64,000 nt of DNA, from assembly GCA_030686115.1 (NCBI GenBank), contig CP131612.1:3162001-3226000 (forward strand), written 5' to 3'. The stretch is from Psychrobacter cibarius (GTDB lineage Bacteria; Pseudomonadota; Gammaproteobacteria; Pseudomonadales; Moraxellaceae). This document shows positions 17,583-27,753 of this stretch, in pieces. The number at the start of each line of letters is the position of its first letter. Positions within the stretch are counted from its first letter, which is position 1. The notes under the pieces were generated by a model that saw only the letters and a list, made by a program, of their open reading frames with translations, was not told where the DNA came from and ran no database searches. A program made the translations under genes and the position numbers.

Positions 17583-18608
17583 ATGAATACTAATCAGCAA
17601 CTTCAAATACGTCAAAATACCATCCGTCAGTTATTCGCCAATCCCGTCCGCCTCCTTGCACCAATGGAAGGCTTGACCGACCCATTAATGCGTCAAATTC
17701 TCACGCAAATTGCATCAGACTTGGGTCGCCCTTATGATTGGTCGGTTAGCGAATTTATCCGTGTGACTCAGCACGTATTGCCTGCGCATGTATTTTATAA
17801 ATACGCTCCAGAACTGCATCATGATGCTAAAACTGCCTCTGGCACGCCTATTCATATCCAGTTGCTCGGTAGTGAAGCGCAACTCATGGCAGAAAATGCT
17901 GCTTATGCTGCCGAGCTTGGTGCGCCGGCGATTGACATCAACTTTGGTTGCCCTGCCAAGACGGTCAATAGCCACCGCGGTGGTTCGGTATTATTGGATG
18001 AACCCGAAACCATGTATCAGATTATCAGTGCCGTGCGGCAAGCTGTTCCCGTTCATATTCCAGTCTCAGCTAAAATTCGTTTAGGTTACACCGATACCAG
18101 TCGTATGGATGATATTAAAGCTGCGATTGAAGACAGTGGTGCTGATTGGCTAACCATTCACGCACGAACCAAAACCCAAGGCTATAAACCACCAGCCTAT
18201 TGGGACAAAATCCAGAGCTTTAACACGCTAGATATTCCAGTCATTGCCAACGGTGAAATATGGAATACAGAGCACGCGCAAAACTGTATGACTCAAGCTG
18301 GTACAGCACATCTGATGTTAGGTCGCGGCGCGGTTACCCGTCCAGATTTGGTTGCTCGCGTGGATTGCGGTTCAGATGATGCCATGCTAAATGCAGCAAC
18401 GTTGTCGTGGGAGGCAATGGTCTCCCATCAGATAAGATTTTTGGAAGGTCGTGCTAAAACTGAGGTGATATTGGTCGGTCGTTATAAGCAATGGCTTGCG
18501 ATGCTCATCAAAGGCTATAGCGAAGCAAAAGTTTTATGGGACAGTATAAAACGAGAGAAAAATAAAGCGGTGATTATCAGTGCGCTACAATCTAGCATAC
18601 AACAATAA
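17583..18608 (+). CDS. dusC: tRNA-dihydrouridine(16) synthase
   Basis: FMN-dependent enzyme that reduces uridine in the D-loop of tRNA. Visible are LLAPMEGLTDPLMR at the N-terminal FMN strand, INFGCPAKTVNSHRGG with the catalytic Cys, SAKIRLGY, THARTK and GEIWN. The NFGCPAKTVN version and the length of 341 residues point to the DusC subgroup rather than DusA or DusB. No neighbour is co-oriented closely enough to suggest an operon. Confidence 0.92.
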   Translation: MNTNQQLQIRQNTIRQLFANPVRLLAPMEGLTDPLMRQILTQIASDLGRPYDWSVSEFIRVTQHVLPAHVFYKYAPELHHDAKTASGTPIHIQLLGSEAQLMAENAAYAAELGAPAIDINFGCPAKTVNSHRGGSVLLDEPETMYQIISAVRQAVPVHIPVSAKIRLGYTDTSRMDDIKAAIEDSGADWLTIHARTKTQGYKPPAYWDKIQSFNTLDIPVIANGEIWNTEHAQNCMTQAGTAHLMLGRGAVTRPDLVARVDCGSDDAMLNAATLSWEAMVSHQIRFLEGRAKTEVILVGRYKQWLAMLIKGYSEAKVLWDSIKREKNKAVIISALQSSIQQ

Positions 18609-18661
18609 TCACCTACTGATATTTGGTTGATCTAGGCACGATAGAATTTAACTCTCAAGCG

Positions 18662-19087
18662 TTATACACTCACTCGAATCGCTAAATAAAACAGCATTAA
18701 ACAGCAAGCCATCGATAACGCCCAAAGTATCGAACGAAACGTTGCCAAATTAGTAATGTAAGCCACGCAAAAACCAATACGAATCAGCACATATAACCAT
18801 GCCAATATATTGATAATCGCCTGTGGAACAAAGAACAGCATCGCCGTTAAGACAGCTGCCAAAAATATCGGTAAGGTCTCATAACTGTTTTGCTGGGCAG
18901 CGTTAGCACGTGCGGCCGCGCCCGTCGTACCTTGTAAAAAATCACGTGGATGGGCATTGTCAGCCAAATTAAAGCCGCCAATAGCTTTCGCTGTCAATGC
19001 CATGGCAAGCGGTAGTAAACTTGCTACGACCATCGCCCAAATTGCAGACGCTGCGGTATCAGAGACTAATTCTAGAAGTGCATTCAT
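18662..19087 (-). CDS. MAPEG family membrane protein
   Basis: A 141-residue protein with about four transmembrane segments. The loop-helix ARANAAQQNSYETLPIFLAAV is the usual MAPEG (membrane-associated proteins in eicosanoid and glutathione metabolism) pattern. Bacterial members are uncharacterised or glutathione-transferase-like; substrate is unknown. It follows an OsmC-family gene on the same strand with a 14-base gap, so the pair is likely co-transcribed and may share a detoxification or thiol role (inference). Confidence 0.85.
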   Translation of the reverse strand: MNALLELVSDTAASAIWAMVVASLLPLAMALTAKAIGGFNLADNAHPRDFLQGTTGAAARANAAQQNSYETLPIFLAAVLTAMLFFVPQAIINILAWLYVLIRIGFCVAYITNLATFRSILWALSMACCLMLFYLAIRVSV

Positions 19088-19101
19088 TAGTATACTTGCC
19101 C

Positions 19102-19515
19102 CTACCCTGCAATCACTTCGAAATCATGGGTGACGTTCACCCCACCTTGTACCAACATTCTACTGGCTGAGCAATATTTTTCTGCAGACAGTTTTATGGC
19201 CTTCTCTACTTGGCTTTCTTTGACATCTTGACCTGTCACCACAAAATGCATATGAATGTCAGTATAGACAGCTGGTACAGTTTCAGCACGCTGAGCGGTC
19301 AGCTCACAACGTACGTCTGTCACCTCTTGGCGCGATTTTTGTAAAATCGCTACCACATCGTAGCTAGCACACCCACCAAGCCCCAATAGAATCAGCTCCA
19401 TCGGACTTGCGCCTTTTTCTTTATCGGCATCGATCTGTACATTATGCCCTGATGGTGACACGCCCATAAATGCTTTGTTTTCTTGCCACGTTACACTTGC
19501 TTTTGACTCTGACAT
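19102..19515 (-). CDS. OsmC family peroxiredoxin-like protein
   Basis: About 137 residues with the OsmC/YhfA-type signature: MELILLGLGGCASYDVVAIL, which places the first redox Cys, and the second Cys in EKYCSASRML. These thiols reduce organic hydroperoxides or related electrophiles in characterised members. The frame starts three codons earlier, but AAGGA lies nine bases before the ATG at 19515 and runs into the earlier ATG, so the later start is preferred. Probably an operon with the MAPEG gene. Confidence 0.88.
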   Translation of the reverse strand: MSESKASVTWQENKAFMGVSPSGHNVQIDADKEKGASPMELILLGLGGCASYDVVAILQKSRQEVTDVRCELTAQRAETVPAVYTDIHMHFVVTGQDVKESQVEKAIKLSAEKYCSASRMLVQGGVNVTHDFEVIAG

Positions 19516-20034
19516 TTCGACCATTCCTTATTTTAATTAGCTCGTTGCCCGATTTTTATTTTCTGACAATATGTTTTACTTGGCTAGTGTAGCATAAGCC
19601 AATGGCACATTTTATCGAGCCCTTATCATCCAAAATCATTATTATTATAAATAGCTCACCTATTTGTCTTTTGCAGCCTTATTTTTAATTAAACCTTTTT
19701 ACTAAAATTTTCTTAGCAGTGAATTAACATTCATACACCGCCTACTGTTTATTATTCAAACTTATCCTCTTATAGTTCGAACCTCTCTTTGCAGTAAGAT
19801 TCCCCAAAAAACATTACAAAAGTTTAATTATAACTGGTTGATTTTAAACAGTTAAGCTCGTGAAACATTTTATAGCAAAATACTGTTACACATTTTGCTT
19901 GTTTCTTGGTTTAATAACGGTAATGAATCTTATTTTGACCTAATATCGACAACCATCACCTTATAATAATTATGATTGCTGTCACGGTTCTAGCTCAAAA
20001 TAAGCTATTTTAAATAAATTAAAAAGGTTTAATC
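19516..20034. other. Gene-free divergent spacer OsmC / rppH
   Basis: AT-rich. The one clear structure is AGCAAAAT-(10)-ATTTTGCT at 19874-19899, a low-GC hairpin followed by TGTTTCTT. No ORF or known RNA gene is recognised. Confidence 0.5.
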
Positions 20035-20556
20035 ATGATAGATGCAGACGGCTTTCGCGCCAATGTCGGCATCATCTTGGCAAATACACAAGGGCAGGTT
20101 CTGTGGGCAAAACGTATTGGTCACAACGCTTGGCAGTTCCCACAAGGCGGTATCGACCGTGGGGAGACGCCGATGGATGCGATGTATCGCGAGCTCTGGG
20201 AAGAGGTCGGCCTGCATCCGCGTCATGTAGACTTATTGGCAGTGACGCAAGATTGGTTGCGTTATCGTCTGCCAAAACGCTATGTGCGGCATGGACAGCA
20301 CCCTTTATGTATTGGGCAAAAACAGAAATGGTTTTTGCTACGCTTAGATGAGACGAACACTCAACATATCCGCTTTGATGAGGGCAAACCAGAATTTGAT
20401 CATTGGCAATGGGTCAGTTACTGGTATCCACTTGGACAAGTGATTCATTTTAAACGAGGCGTTTATCGCCGTGCCTTGCAAGAGCTAGTGCCTGAGCTAC
20501 CTCTAAGACAAGAGCTGATTATTCCTGAACAAGACAATCACTTGTTGATAGGATGA
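20035..20556 (+). CDS. rppH: RNA pyrophosphohydrolase
   Basis: Nudix hydrolase that converts 5'-triphosphate mRNA ends to monophosphate and so starts RNase E-dependent decay. The 173 residues open with [17 protein letters not shown] and contain the Nudix box [27 protein letters not shown] motif (G-x5-E-x7-REVGEE form) around residues 38-60, plus WQFPQGGID, the RppH hallmark. A strong bidirectional terminator follows. Confidence 0.96.
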   Translation: MIDADGFRANVGIILANTQGQVLWAKRIGHNAWQFPQGGIDRGETPMDAMYRELWEEVGLHPRHVDLLAVTQDWLRYRLPKRYVRHGQHPLCIGQKQKWFLLRLDETNTQHIRFDEGKPEFDHWQWVSYWYPLGQVIHFKRGVYRRALQELVPELPLRQELIIPEQDNHLLIG

Positions 20557-20584
20557 ACTGACATTTTGATTAAAAGTAACACGT

Positions 20585-20625
20585 AATAGAAGAGCCTGTA
20601 TCCTTTAGATGCAGGCTCTTCTATT
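20585..20625. terminator. Bidirectional terminator rppH / alcohol dehydrogenase
   Basis: AATAGAAGAGCCTGTATC and GATGCAGGCTCTTCTATT pair over 18 positions (one G-U) around a 5-base loop between two convergent genes. Confidence 0.9.
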
Positions 20626-20652
20626 ATATAGCGATTATATCTTTCGGAATAA

Positions 20653-21747
20653 TTATGGCTTGATAGCAATTTTTAGTACGCCGTCACGCTGATGCATGAA
20701 CAAGTCATAGGCCTCTACAATATCATCCAAGGCGTAGGTATGCGTCACCATCTCTGATAAATCTACTCGACCCGACTCGATGACATTCATCAATCGGCGC
20801 ATACGCTCTTTACCTCCTGGGCAGAGAGCCGTTCTTATCGTATGATCGCCAAGACCAGAGGCGAAATGAGCCATTGGAATGACTAAATCTTCAGAATACA
20901 CACCCAAACTTGAGAGTGTACCGCCTGGTTTTAATATTTTGAGACATTGCTCAAACGTAGACTGTAAACCTAACGCCTCGATACTGCTATCCACCCCACG
21001 ACCACCAGTGATTTTCATGATCTCATCCACCACGTCAACTTCTGTGAAGTTTAGAGTAATATCTGCTCCCAGTTTCTTTGCCATGGCCAAACGTTCATTA
21101 TTGCCATCGACAGCGATAATCAGTGACGCGCCTTTAATCCTTGCCCCAGCTGTCGCGCACAAGCCAATCGGTCCTTGTGCAAATATAGCAACCACATCAC
21201 CAATCTGAATATTGGCGTTTTCTGCGCCTTTGAAGCCTGTTGACATAATGTCAGGGCACATCAGCACTTGCTCATCCGTCAGTCCATCTGGCACTGGACA
21301 TAGATTGGCCTGCGCATCTGGCACTAGCACATACTCTGCTTGCGTGCCATCAATGTGATTACCAAAACGCCAGCCGCCTGTGGCTTTATAACCGTGACAA
21401 GAACATCTACCATCTGCATCAAGATAACCACCGTCTTGTGAAGGGAAACCATCTTGACTGGCATAGGAAGTAAACGTTGGGCAAATGGCGCCAGCAATGA
21501 CTCGCTGCCCTTCTTCATAGCCCATGACTGCGCTACCAAGCTTTTCAATGATACCTACTGGCTCGTGACCAATGGTCAAGCCTTTTGCAACGGCATACTC
21601 ACCCTTAAAGATATGGATGTCAGTACCGCAAATGGTCGTAGTCGTAATTTTTATCAAGGCATCATTAGGGCCTACATCAGGAATTTTTTTATCTACAATT
21701 TCAATTTTACCTGGTTCAATAAATATCAGTGACTTCATCATGCTCAT
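20653..21747 (-). CDS. Zinc-dependent NAD(P)-linked alcohol dehydrogenase
   Basis: A medium-chain dehydrogenase of 364 residues. Catalytic zinc ligands appear as Cys in TTICGTDIH, His and Glu in TIGHEP, and Asp in CPDIMSTGF. This set is like Thermoanaerobacter brockii-type secondary alcohol dehydrogenases. The classical four-Cys structural zinc lobe is not evident. The cofactor motif GPIGLCATAGARIKGA and the downstream Asp in IIAVDGNNER suggest NAD(H). AGGAG lies six bases before the first ATG. Substrate is not determinable from sequence. Confidence 0.85.
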   Translation of the reverse strand: MSMMKSLIFIEPGKIEIVDKKIPDVGPNDALIKITTTTICGTDIHIFKGEYAVAKGLTIGHEPVGIIEKLGSAVMGYEEGQRVIAGAICPTFTSYASQDGFPSQDGGYLDADGRCSCHGYKATGGWRFGNHIDGTQAEYVLVPDAQANLCPVPDGLTDEQVLMCPDIMSTGFKGAENANIQIGDVVAIFAQGPIGLCATAGARIKGASLIIAVDGNNERLAMAKKLGADITLNFTEVDVVDEIMKITGGRGVDSSIEALGLQSTFEQCLKILKPGGTLSSLGVYSEDLVIPMAHFASGLGDHTIRTALCPGGKERMRRLMNVIESGRVDLSEMVTHTYALDDIVEAYDLFMHQRDGVLKIAIKP

Positions 21748-21979
21748 TTCACACTCCTTGTTTTATAATCATTTACTCAGCTGGTATGAACTTTAGTGAC
21801 ATCTATATTTATCTTACGCCATATAAATAGTAATTTAAAGTGAAATCCATTCTTTAATAAAGGGATTGGTGATTTTCTCTTGTTCGATATTAAAACTGTA
21901 GTATCAAACTTCTCATGAAAATTGTACGTGAGCCTTATTAAGAGTAGATAAAAAAGCTAATAGATGAAAAGCCTATAGG

Positions 21980-22840
21980 CTACTTATGACTATCATGCTG
22001 ACACTCTCGGCTTACTAATCTAGCAATATCATCCACTGATAAATCTGCCAACCGAGAATGACATTTCAGGGTTAAAATGCTTTGGGTACGTGTCGCATAA
22101 GTTGGCAAATTATTTTGCGTATGATTAAAAGCAACAGGCTCTATATAAATAGAAGACAGAATCTGCTCAATCTCAACAGCCACTCCAGTCTCCGGCAGCT
22201 TATCCACTGGCCCTTGCGTATTATCAGACAATACCGCAAAGGCAGCTTCTTGCCAGTACTCAGGTTCGCTATTCTCAGCGATTAGTGGCAATACTTCTTG
22301 GCGCAGCCTGCCTCGCAGCTTTTCAGTTTTAAACCAGCTGTCCTCAGGCTGACCATTGGAGATGACATGCAGTCCTGCATATAGTGGCATAGGAGCATGA
22401 CCACGATTATTGACAATAACGGCTTGTGTCATATCACCAATAATGAGATTGAACCCAGCATAGTTTTGCAAACTAATCTGCCGTGCAAACTCCATCGGGC
22501 TTATATCACTGGTTAAGAAATCCGTGACTAGCGCCCCGCGTGAGCACTCATCAGAGCTTGCCTGCACGCCATCGCGAAAATTCAATACCGCAGCCCAACG
22601 TCCGTTTTGTTGATAATATTCTTGAGGCGCTTGATGACCGTCCTGATGATTGGCTTGATGGGGCTGTTGATGAATACCCAGCCAAGTACCGCCACTTTGT
22701 ACATCGCGGCCTGCAAAAACAGGCTTATCTTCCCATTGATGTAGCGGCTCTGTCGGACGCTGCAAAAACTCATCGCGATTGGACAATAACACCAAAGGCA
22801 GCTCATCAAACAGTTGCCAAGCAATGGCGACAATACACAT
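21980..22840 (-). CDS. NRDE (TANGO2-like) family protein
   Basis: A 286-residue member of the NRDE family: it begins MCIVAIAW and contains SNRDEFLQRPTEPLHQW (about 20-36) and the GRDVQSGGTWLGI block, both diagnostic. An N-terminal Cys immediately after Met suggests an Ntn-hydrolase-like fold. The eukaryotic homologue TANGO2 is linked to haem/lipid handling; bacterial function is not established to my knowledge. A His/Gln-rich insert (QQPHQANHQDGHQ) interrupts the region after WLGI. It is followed downstream by no co-oriented gene. Confidence 0.85.
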   Translation of the reverse strand: MCIVAIAWQLFDELPLVLLSNRDEFLQRPTEPLHQWEDKPVFAGRDVQSGGTWLGIHQQPHQANHQDGHQAPQEYYQQNGRWAAVLNFRDGVQASSDECSRGALVTDFLTSDISPMEFARQISLQNYAGFNLIIGDMTQAVIVNNRGHAPMPLYAGLHVISNGQPEDSWFKTEKLRGRLRQEVLPLIAENSEPEYWQEAAFAVLSDNTQGPVDKLPETGVAVEIEQILSSIYIEPVAFNHTQNNLPTYATRTQSILTLKCHSRLADLSVDDIARLVSRECQHDSHK

Positions 22841-22918
22841 AAGACTCCTAATTTTACTAAAAATATGCTTAGCAAACAGCCAAGCTTGATTTAAGTGTGA
22901 ACTTAGTTCACTGACAAA

Positions 22919-24550
22919 TTAGTTCACTGATAAGTTTTTGCTAGCAGGATAACTAATCTGAGAGGTCGACTGTATGACTTTCGATTGTTTACTTGGTAAA
23001 TCGAACTCCCACGCAACCATACCTTTATTGTCGTTCCAGTCACGCTCAGTCACTGGCGGTGTATGAGTGATGGTTACTTTAAGACTATCGTCACGGCTAA
23101 TCGGCTCACTGCCCAATACTTGTAAATGCATAGGTCGGTTGTGCTGATTGGTAAATTGATACGCTTGTGTTTTAGTCAAGGTTTGCGTGCGATTGAAAGC
23201 GCCTTTATCACCCTGCTTATCTTCATCAGCTATCTGCTTTACGATGGTATTAGGGTCAATACCAAAACCGATACCTTGCTCTTTTAACGCTTGGTAACTA
23301 TAACGCGCCTGCCCGACATAATTATCATCACGGTATAGCTGTAGCGAACCATCTACCCAAGCTGGTGTCAAAAACGGTGCGGATGCGTACCAATAGCCAG
23401 CTGCCTCCACACTCGGCGTACTACGAATCCATAGCTTGCTACTGCCCGACTGCTCATCAATGACCGTCCGTACGCGCCTGCCATCGCTTGGAATACTAAT
23501 ACGCTGCGGCAAGCGGTATTCGGTAATGCCGTTTTTATTCTGACTGCTAACGGTAAAGCTTGGCAGCGGCGCCATGTTAGGTGTCGAGGCACCGCCATAG
23601 CTGTCTCTTGCAGTTACCACAACAGGCATGTTTTCCGCCATAGGTGGTACAGATATAGTCCGGTTTTCTCTATCTTCTTCATATAAAGAAAAACGCTCAA
23701 CTCGTGGCAATTGGCTGGTCGTGTTTTGATTGGGATTGACAGAGCTTAGCATCAAAGGGACATTGAGCCAGTTTTCTCCTGTCTGCTGGGCAATAACCGC
23801 AGAGGCAATGATATTTAATTGCTTGGTTTCAGTATTCAGCCTTGCCTGATACGTTGGCTCCCAACCCGCGCCGCGTACTTGATAGTGCAGTTTTACACTG
23901 CTTGGTACTCGACTGGCAGTACGTACACTCACTTGAGTCACACTATTTTGAGTGGAAGTCGCGCTGCCCGCCATTAGTTGGTTGAGCGCATCTTGCGCAC
24001 GGGCTTGGCGCTGCTGAATTTCTAGTATCCGTTTATTAATACTGACCGCTTGGGTTTCCAGATCGCGCGCATTATTGGCAAGCGTGCCATCTGTACTGAT
24101 TTGCGTGACCTTGGTTAAATTCTGCAAGTAAGCTTTTGCTAAGCGTGCCGCTTCTAATTCAGCATTGATAACGGCTAAACTATCCTGCTGCGTCTGAACT
24201 CTGGCCTCACCTTGATACTGACACTGCGCTGCTTGCTCACCGCTTAAAGTCTCAATACTGACTTCACCAACATTGACGCCATTTGCTGCTTGCACGCTCA
24301 AGCTGTCTTTATCGATATAAGGGGACAGACAAGAAAAAACCAGCGTCTGCTCACCGCTACCATTGATTGGTAACGCGCGAGTTACGCTGGCTAAGCCCTG
24401 ATAAATGGTCACTTGCTCAATACTACTGTTCACTGCCTGAGCAGGAGTCAAAGCTAAAGCCGCTAAGCTAAATAAACCCAGTTGCATCAACTGTTTTTTA
24501 GAGGGTAAAAAATTAGGTAGTATTGCTACTTTTGATAACTTAGCTTGCAT
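22919..24550 (-). CDS. DUF4139 domain protein (mucoidy-inhibitor-A-like)
   Basis: About 543 residues with a signal-peptide-like segment (LGLFSLAALALTPAQA), so exported. The next part, VNSSIEQVTIYQGLASVTRAL, is the N-terminal DUF4140 strand pattern; a coiled coil around 120-200 follows, then a beta-rich DUF4139 region with VRGAGWEPTYQARLN and YWYASAPFLTPAWVDGS. Members are annotated as MuiA-like; biochemical role is unknown. The frame has a Met two codons upstream, but AAGGA abuts that one and lies six bases before the ATG at 24550, so the latter is chosen. It is 78 bases upstream of the NRDE gene and probably in one transcript. Confidence 0.8.
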   Translation of the reverse strand: MQAKLSKVAILPNFLPSKKQLMQLGLFSLAALALTPAQAVNSSIEQVTIYQGLASVTRALPINGSGEQTLVFSCLSPYIDKDSLSVQAANGVNVGEVSIETLSGEQAAQCQYQGEARVQTQQDSLAVINAELEAARLAKAYLQNLTKVTQISTDGTLANNARDLETQAVSINKRILEIQQRQARAQDALNQLMAGSATSTQNSVTQVSVRTASRVPSSVKLHYQVRGAGWEPTYQARLNTETKQLNIIASAVIAQQTGENWLNVPLMLSSVNPNQNTTSQLPRVERFSLYEEDRENRTISVPPMAENMPVVVTARDSYGGASTPNMAPLPSFTVSSQNKNGITEYRLPQRISIPSDGRRVRTVIDEQSGSSKLWIRSTPSVEAAGYWYASAPFLTPAWVDGSLQLYRDDNYVGQARYSYQALKEQGIGFGIDPNTIVKQIADEDKQGDKGAFNRTQTLTKTQAYQFTNQHNRPMHLQVLGSEPISRDDSLKVTITHTPPVTERDWNDNKGMVAWEFDLPSKQSKVIQSTSQISYPASKNLSVN

Positions 24551-24827
24551 AATCATTCCTTAAAAATACGGTTAATCCATTAATACGGTGCATTAGCGCA
24601 AGCGCGCAGTATCTAACGCTTCATTAAATATAATGAGGCAATATTTATGATGGCACTTATCTTCAGCAGCTTTTTTATATCTTAGCGGTTTTCTGGCTTT
24701 CTTTCCAGATGTTACCCGTAGCAGATAAGTTGTTACCATGAGATAAGCCTCACCGTAATTTGGTATGCCTCACTGGCTATTTTTGCTATTATGAGCAGCA
24801 TTCTATTACCAAATTTATGATGCCCTT

Positions 24828-25712
24828 ATGATGATACATCCTCAGTACGATCCTGTAGCGCTGTCTTTGGGTCCAGTAGAAGTGCACTGGTATGGCCTAA
24901 TGTATTTGTTGGCATTTGCCGCCGCCTTTGGTCTGGCTTGGTATCGCAGCACCAAACGTGACAATTGGAACACTGACATGGTGTCCGATTTGGTATTTTT
25001 TGGCGCCCTTGGCGTCATTTTGGGCGGTCGTGTCGGCTATGTATTGTTTTATCAATTCGGTGAATTTTTACAAAACCCCGCTTACCTTTTCAAAGTCTGG
25101 GAAGGCGGTATGTCTTTCCATGGCGGCATGATTGGTGTCTTACTGGGCATGTTATATTTTGCCCGTAAGTATAAAAAGACCCCGTTTCAGGTGCTGGACT
25201 TTATCGTTCCTTGCGTGCCAACAGGCTTATTATTTGGTCGTATTGGCAATTATATCAATGGCGAGCTATGGGGCCGCGTCTCTAACGGTGGCTACAACTG
25301 GCTTACCTACTTCCCGCAAGCAGCTGCTACTGATATGCAGCAATTGCAAACCAACCCTGAGCTACAAGAGTTGATGCTTGAAGTAAATGGGCAGTATTTG
25401 CTACCTCGTCACCCCTCACAGCTGTATGAAGCACTTGCCGAAGGGTTATTATTATTCCTATTCCTATGGTGGTATTCATCAAAACCGCGCCCACGTATGG
25501 CAGCATCGGCAGTATTTTTATTAGGCTATGGCATCAGCCGCTTCATCATTGAGTTTTTCCGCCAACCAGATGCTGACCAAGGATTTGTATTACTAGGTTG
25601 GATGACCAAAGGGCAGATACTCAGCGCTCCCATGATTATTATTGGTTTCATTATGCTGGTATACGCTTACAAACGTGGTATCTATGACTGGGGTAAGCAG
25701 TCGGCTTATTAA
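24828..25712 (+). CDS. lgt: Prolipoprotein diacylglyceryl transferase
   Basis: Inner-membrane enzyme that transfers diacylglyceryl to the lipobox Cys of prolipoproteins. Of 294 residues, key blocks are VEVHWYGLMYLLAF, the GGRVGYVLFYQF segment, GGMSFHGGMIGV, and the Lgt signature GRIGNYINGELWG with the essential Arg and Asn. Seven hydrophobic spans fit the family. It is first of lgt-thyA-folA, a common gammaproteobacterial order. It would process the lipoproteins noted elsewhere in the window. Confidence 0.98.
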   Translation: MMIHPQYDPVALSLGPVEVHWYGLMYLLAFAAAFGLAWYRSTKRDNWNTDMVSDLVFFGALGVILGGRVGYVLFYQFGEFLQNPAYLFKVWEGGMSFHGGMIGVLLGMLYFARKYKKTPFQVLDFIVPCVPTGLLFGRIGNYINGELWGRVSNGGYNWLTYFPQAAATDMQQLQTNPELQELMLEVNGQYLLPRHPSQLYEALAEGLLLFLFLWWYSSKPRPRMAASAVFLLGYGISRFIIEFFRQPDADQGFVLLGWMTKGQILSAPMIIIGFIMLVYAYKRGIYDWGKQSAY

Positions 25713-25786
25713 GCAATAATTCACATCAAGCAACCTGTTAAAAAACAATACAACTATGCGTTTTAATAGCGTAGAAGAGCAATTTT

Positions 25787-26677
25787 ATGACCATGAGCAA
25801 CTCCACTACTAGTAACAACAAACAGCGTAAAAATGAGCAAGCCTATCTAGATTTGCTGCATCTTGTCCTCACTGAAGGCACTGAAAAAGGCGATCGTACT
25901 GGCACTGGTACGCTGAGCCACTTTGGCGCGCAGCTACGTTTTAATTTAGCTGATGGTTTTCCATTATTAACCACCAAAAAAGTCCACTTTAAATCTATCG
26001 TCTATGAGCTATTTTGGTTTTTAAGTGGCAGTACGCATGTTGATTATCTACAAGCCAATGGCGTACGTATTTGGAATGAGTGGTCTACGGCTGAACAGAC
26101 AGCGCGCTTTAACCGCCCTGCTGGTGATTTAGGCCCTGTCTACGGTCATCAGTGGCGCAATTATGGCGCAAGCCAGCGTGAAGATGGGAGCTACAATAAC
26201 GATGGTGTCGATCAAATCACCCAAGTCATTGAACAAATAAAAACCAATCCCAATTCAAGACGTTTGATTGTGTCTGGTTGGAATCCCGGTGAAGCAGATC
26301 AAGTTGCGCTGCCGCCTTGTCATACGCTATTTCAGTTCTTTGTGGCGGATAATAAACTGTCATGCCAGCTCTATCAGCGTTCAGCAGATTTATTTTTAGG
26401 TGTGCCATTTAATATTGCCAGTTATGCCTTGCTGACCCATATGGTCGCGCAAGTATGCGGATTAGAAGTGGGCGAATTTATTTGGACAGGTGGCGATTGT
26501 CATATTTATCAAAACCACCGCGAGCAAGTTGAATTACAGTTGACGCGTGAGCTTTATAAGCTCCCAACGCTGACGCTTAATCCTGATGTGAAAGATATTT
26601 TTGCTTTCAAATATGAAGACATTAGCGTTGATGGTTACGAGTCGCATCCTGCGATTAAGGCAAAGGTTGCAGTCTAG
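25787..26677 (+). CDS. thyA: Thymidylate synthase
   Basis: Methylates dUMP to dTMP using methylene-tetrahydrofolate. At 296 residues it has [11 protein letters not shown] near the start, the catalytic Cys in [10 protein letters not shown], and [19 protein letters not shown] for dUMP binding. It is about 32 residues longer than E. coli ThyA through an N-terminal extension and a short insert ([18 protein letters not shown]). It precedes folA by 76 bases, pairing dTMP synthesis with dihydrofolate recycling. Confidence 0.98.
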   Translation: MTMSNSTTSNNKQRKNEQAYLDLLHLVLTEGTEKGDRTGTGTLSHFGAQLRFNLADGFPLLTTKKVHFKSIVYELFWFLSGSTHVDYLQANGVRIWNEWSTAEQTARFNRPAGDLGPVYGHQWRNYGASQREDGSYNNDGVDQITQVIEQIKTNPNSRRLIVSGWNPGEADQVALPPCHTLFQFFVADNKLSCQLYQRSADLFLGVPFNIASYALLTHMVAQVCGLEVGEFIWTGGDCHIYQNHREQVELQLTRELYKLPTLTLNPDVKDIFAFKYEDISVDGYESHPAIKAKVAV

Positions 26678-26753
26678 CCTTTGTCTGATTGAAAGTTTTA
26701 AATAAATGCAGCAAATGCAAGTAGCATGTTAAAGACAATAAAAAGGATACGTT

Positions 26754-27323
26754 ATGAGTTATGCCCACACCGAAGTTGCCCAAATCGCAGCTATCAGTAG
26801 CAACCGCTGTATCGGCAAAGATAATGAGCTACCGTGGCATATCTCAGCAGATTTACAGCATTTTAAAAGCATGACGACTAAACAAAATGACGGTGCGATC
26901 CAAGGTATCGTCATTATGGGTCGTAAGACATTTGAATCCATGGGCAGCAAGCCTTTGCCAAAACGCGTGAGCTTCATCATCAGCAGCCAGCTAGATTATG
27001 CCGAACAAAAAGGTTTGGTCGGTAAAAGCAATGCTTACGTGGTGCATAATTTAGATGATGCATTAACGCAAGCGGCAAGTCTGGCACATGGTGCGCATCT
27101 GGATACCATTTGGGTAATTGGTGGCGAGCGCGTTTTTAGCGATGCGTTGATGTATACCGATCGCATTGAGCTGACCCACGTCGATACTGAGATTACGGAT
27201 GGCGACGCTTTTTATCCTGAATTGCCAAATGAGTTTGAAGTGGCCGAAGAATCTGAGAAAATGCATGATGAAAAAAGTGCACTAGATTTTAAATTTGTGA
27301 CTTATAAAATAAAAGCAGACTAG
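26754..27323 (+). CDS. folA: Dihydrofolate reductase
   Basis: Reduces dihydrofolate made by ThyA back to tetrahydrofolate and is the trimethoprim target. The 189 residues contain IGKDNELPWHISADLQHFK with the active-site Trp and acidic residue (D), GRKTFESMG for NADPH binding, and VIGGERVF. The length is longer than E. coli FolA (159) by scattered loops. It ends 11 bases before the next gene, a small lipoprotein, which is therefore probably co-transcribed. Confidence 0.97.
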   Translation: MSYAHTEVAQIAAISSNRCIGKDNELPWHISADLQHFKSMTTKQNDGAIQGIVIMGRKTFESMGSKPLPKRVSFIISSQLDYAEQKGLVGKSNAYVVHNLDDALTQAASLAHGAHLDTIWVIGGERVFSDALMYTDRIELTHVDTEITDGDAFYPELPNEFEVAEESEKMHDEKSALDFKFVTYKIKAD

Positions 27324-27334
27324 GTCAGCTGGTT

Positions 27335-27688
27335 ATGAAACTACTACCCTTTATCTTTACTGGCATATTACTATCGGGCTGTCAGAGTCTAGCGATAAGA
27401 GAGCCTGTTATTAAGCCTGCTGAAATATTGCGTCAACCTCAGTTCACAGTTCCACACAGAGCAGCTAGACGTTTGAAAGCTGGTGAGGAATATGAAGTTG
27501 TCCTGAGCATGTTGATTGATAAATCTGGTCAAATTAGTTCCATTTCTGTTACTGAGTCATCAGGCGTCGTGTCATTAGACCGAAGTGCTCTACGTGATGC
27601 TAGAAAAATGATATTCAAAGCCGGTACTAAGGATAATGAGGTTATTACAACAAAAGTTACTGTACCCATTACCTATGTAATACATTAA
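27335..27688 (+). CDS. TonB C-terminal-domain lipoprotein
   Basis: A 117-residue protein with a short lipoprotein signal (MKLLPFIFTGILLSGC, lipobox LLSGC). The mature part has the TonB_C fold pattern: VVLSMLIDKSGQISSISVTESSGVVSLDRSALRDARK corresponds to the strand-helix of TonB C-termini, though the text here spans two elements. There is no proline-rich linker or N-terminal TonB membrane anchor, so it is not a full TonB. It lies 11 bases after folA. Its function is unknown; interaction with outer-membrane receptors or peptidoglycan is inference. Confidence 0.7.
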   Translation: MKLLPFIFTGILLSGCQSLAIREPVIKPAEILRQPQFTVPHRAARRLKAGEEYEVVLSMLIDKSGQISSISVTESSGVVSLDRSALRDARKMIFKAGTKDNEVITTKVTVPITYVIH

Positions 27689-27753
27689 AAACTGTTTACC
27701 CTACTACTAAAAATTTAGACAGACAGATAGATAGGTAGGTAGAATGTAAACGC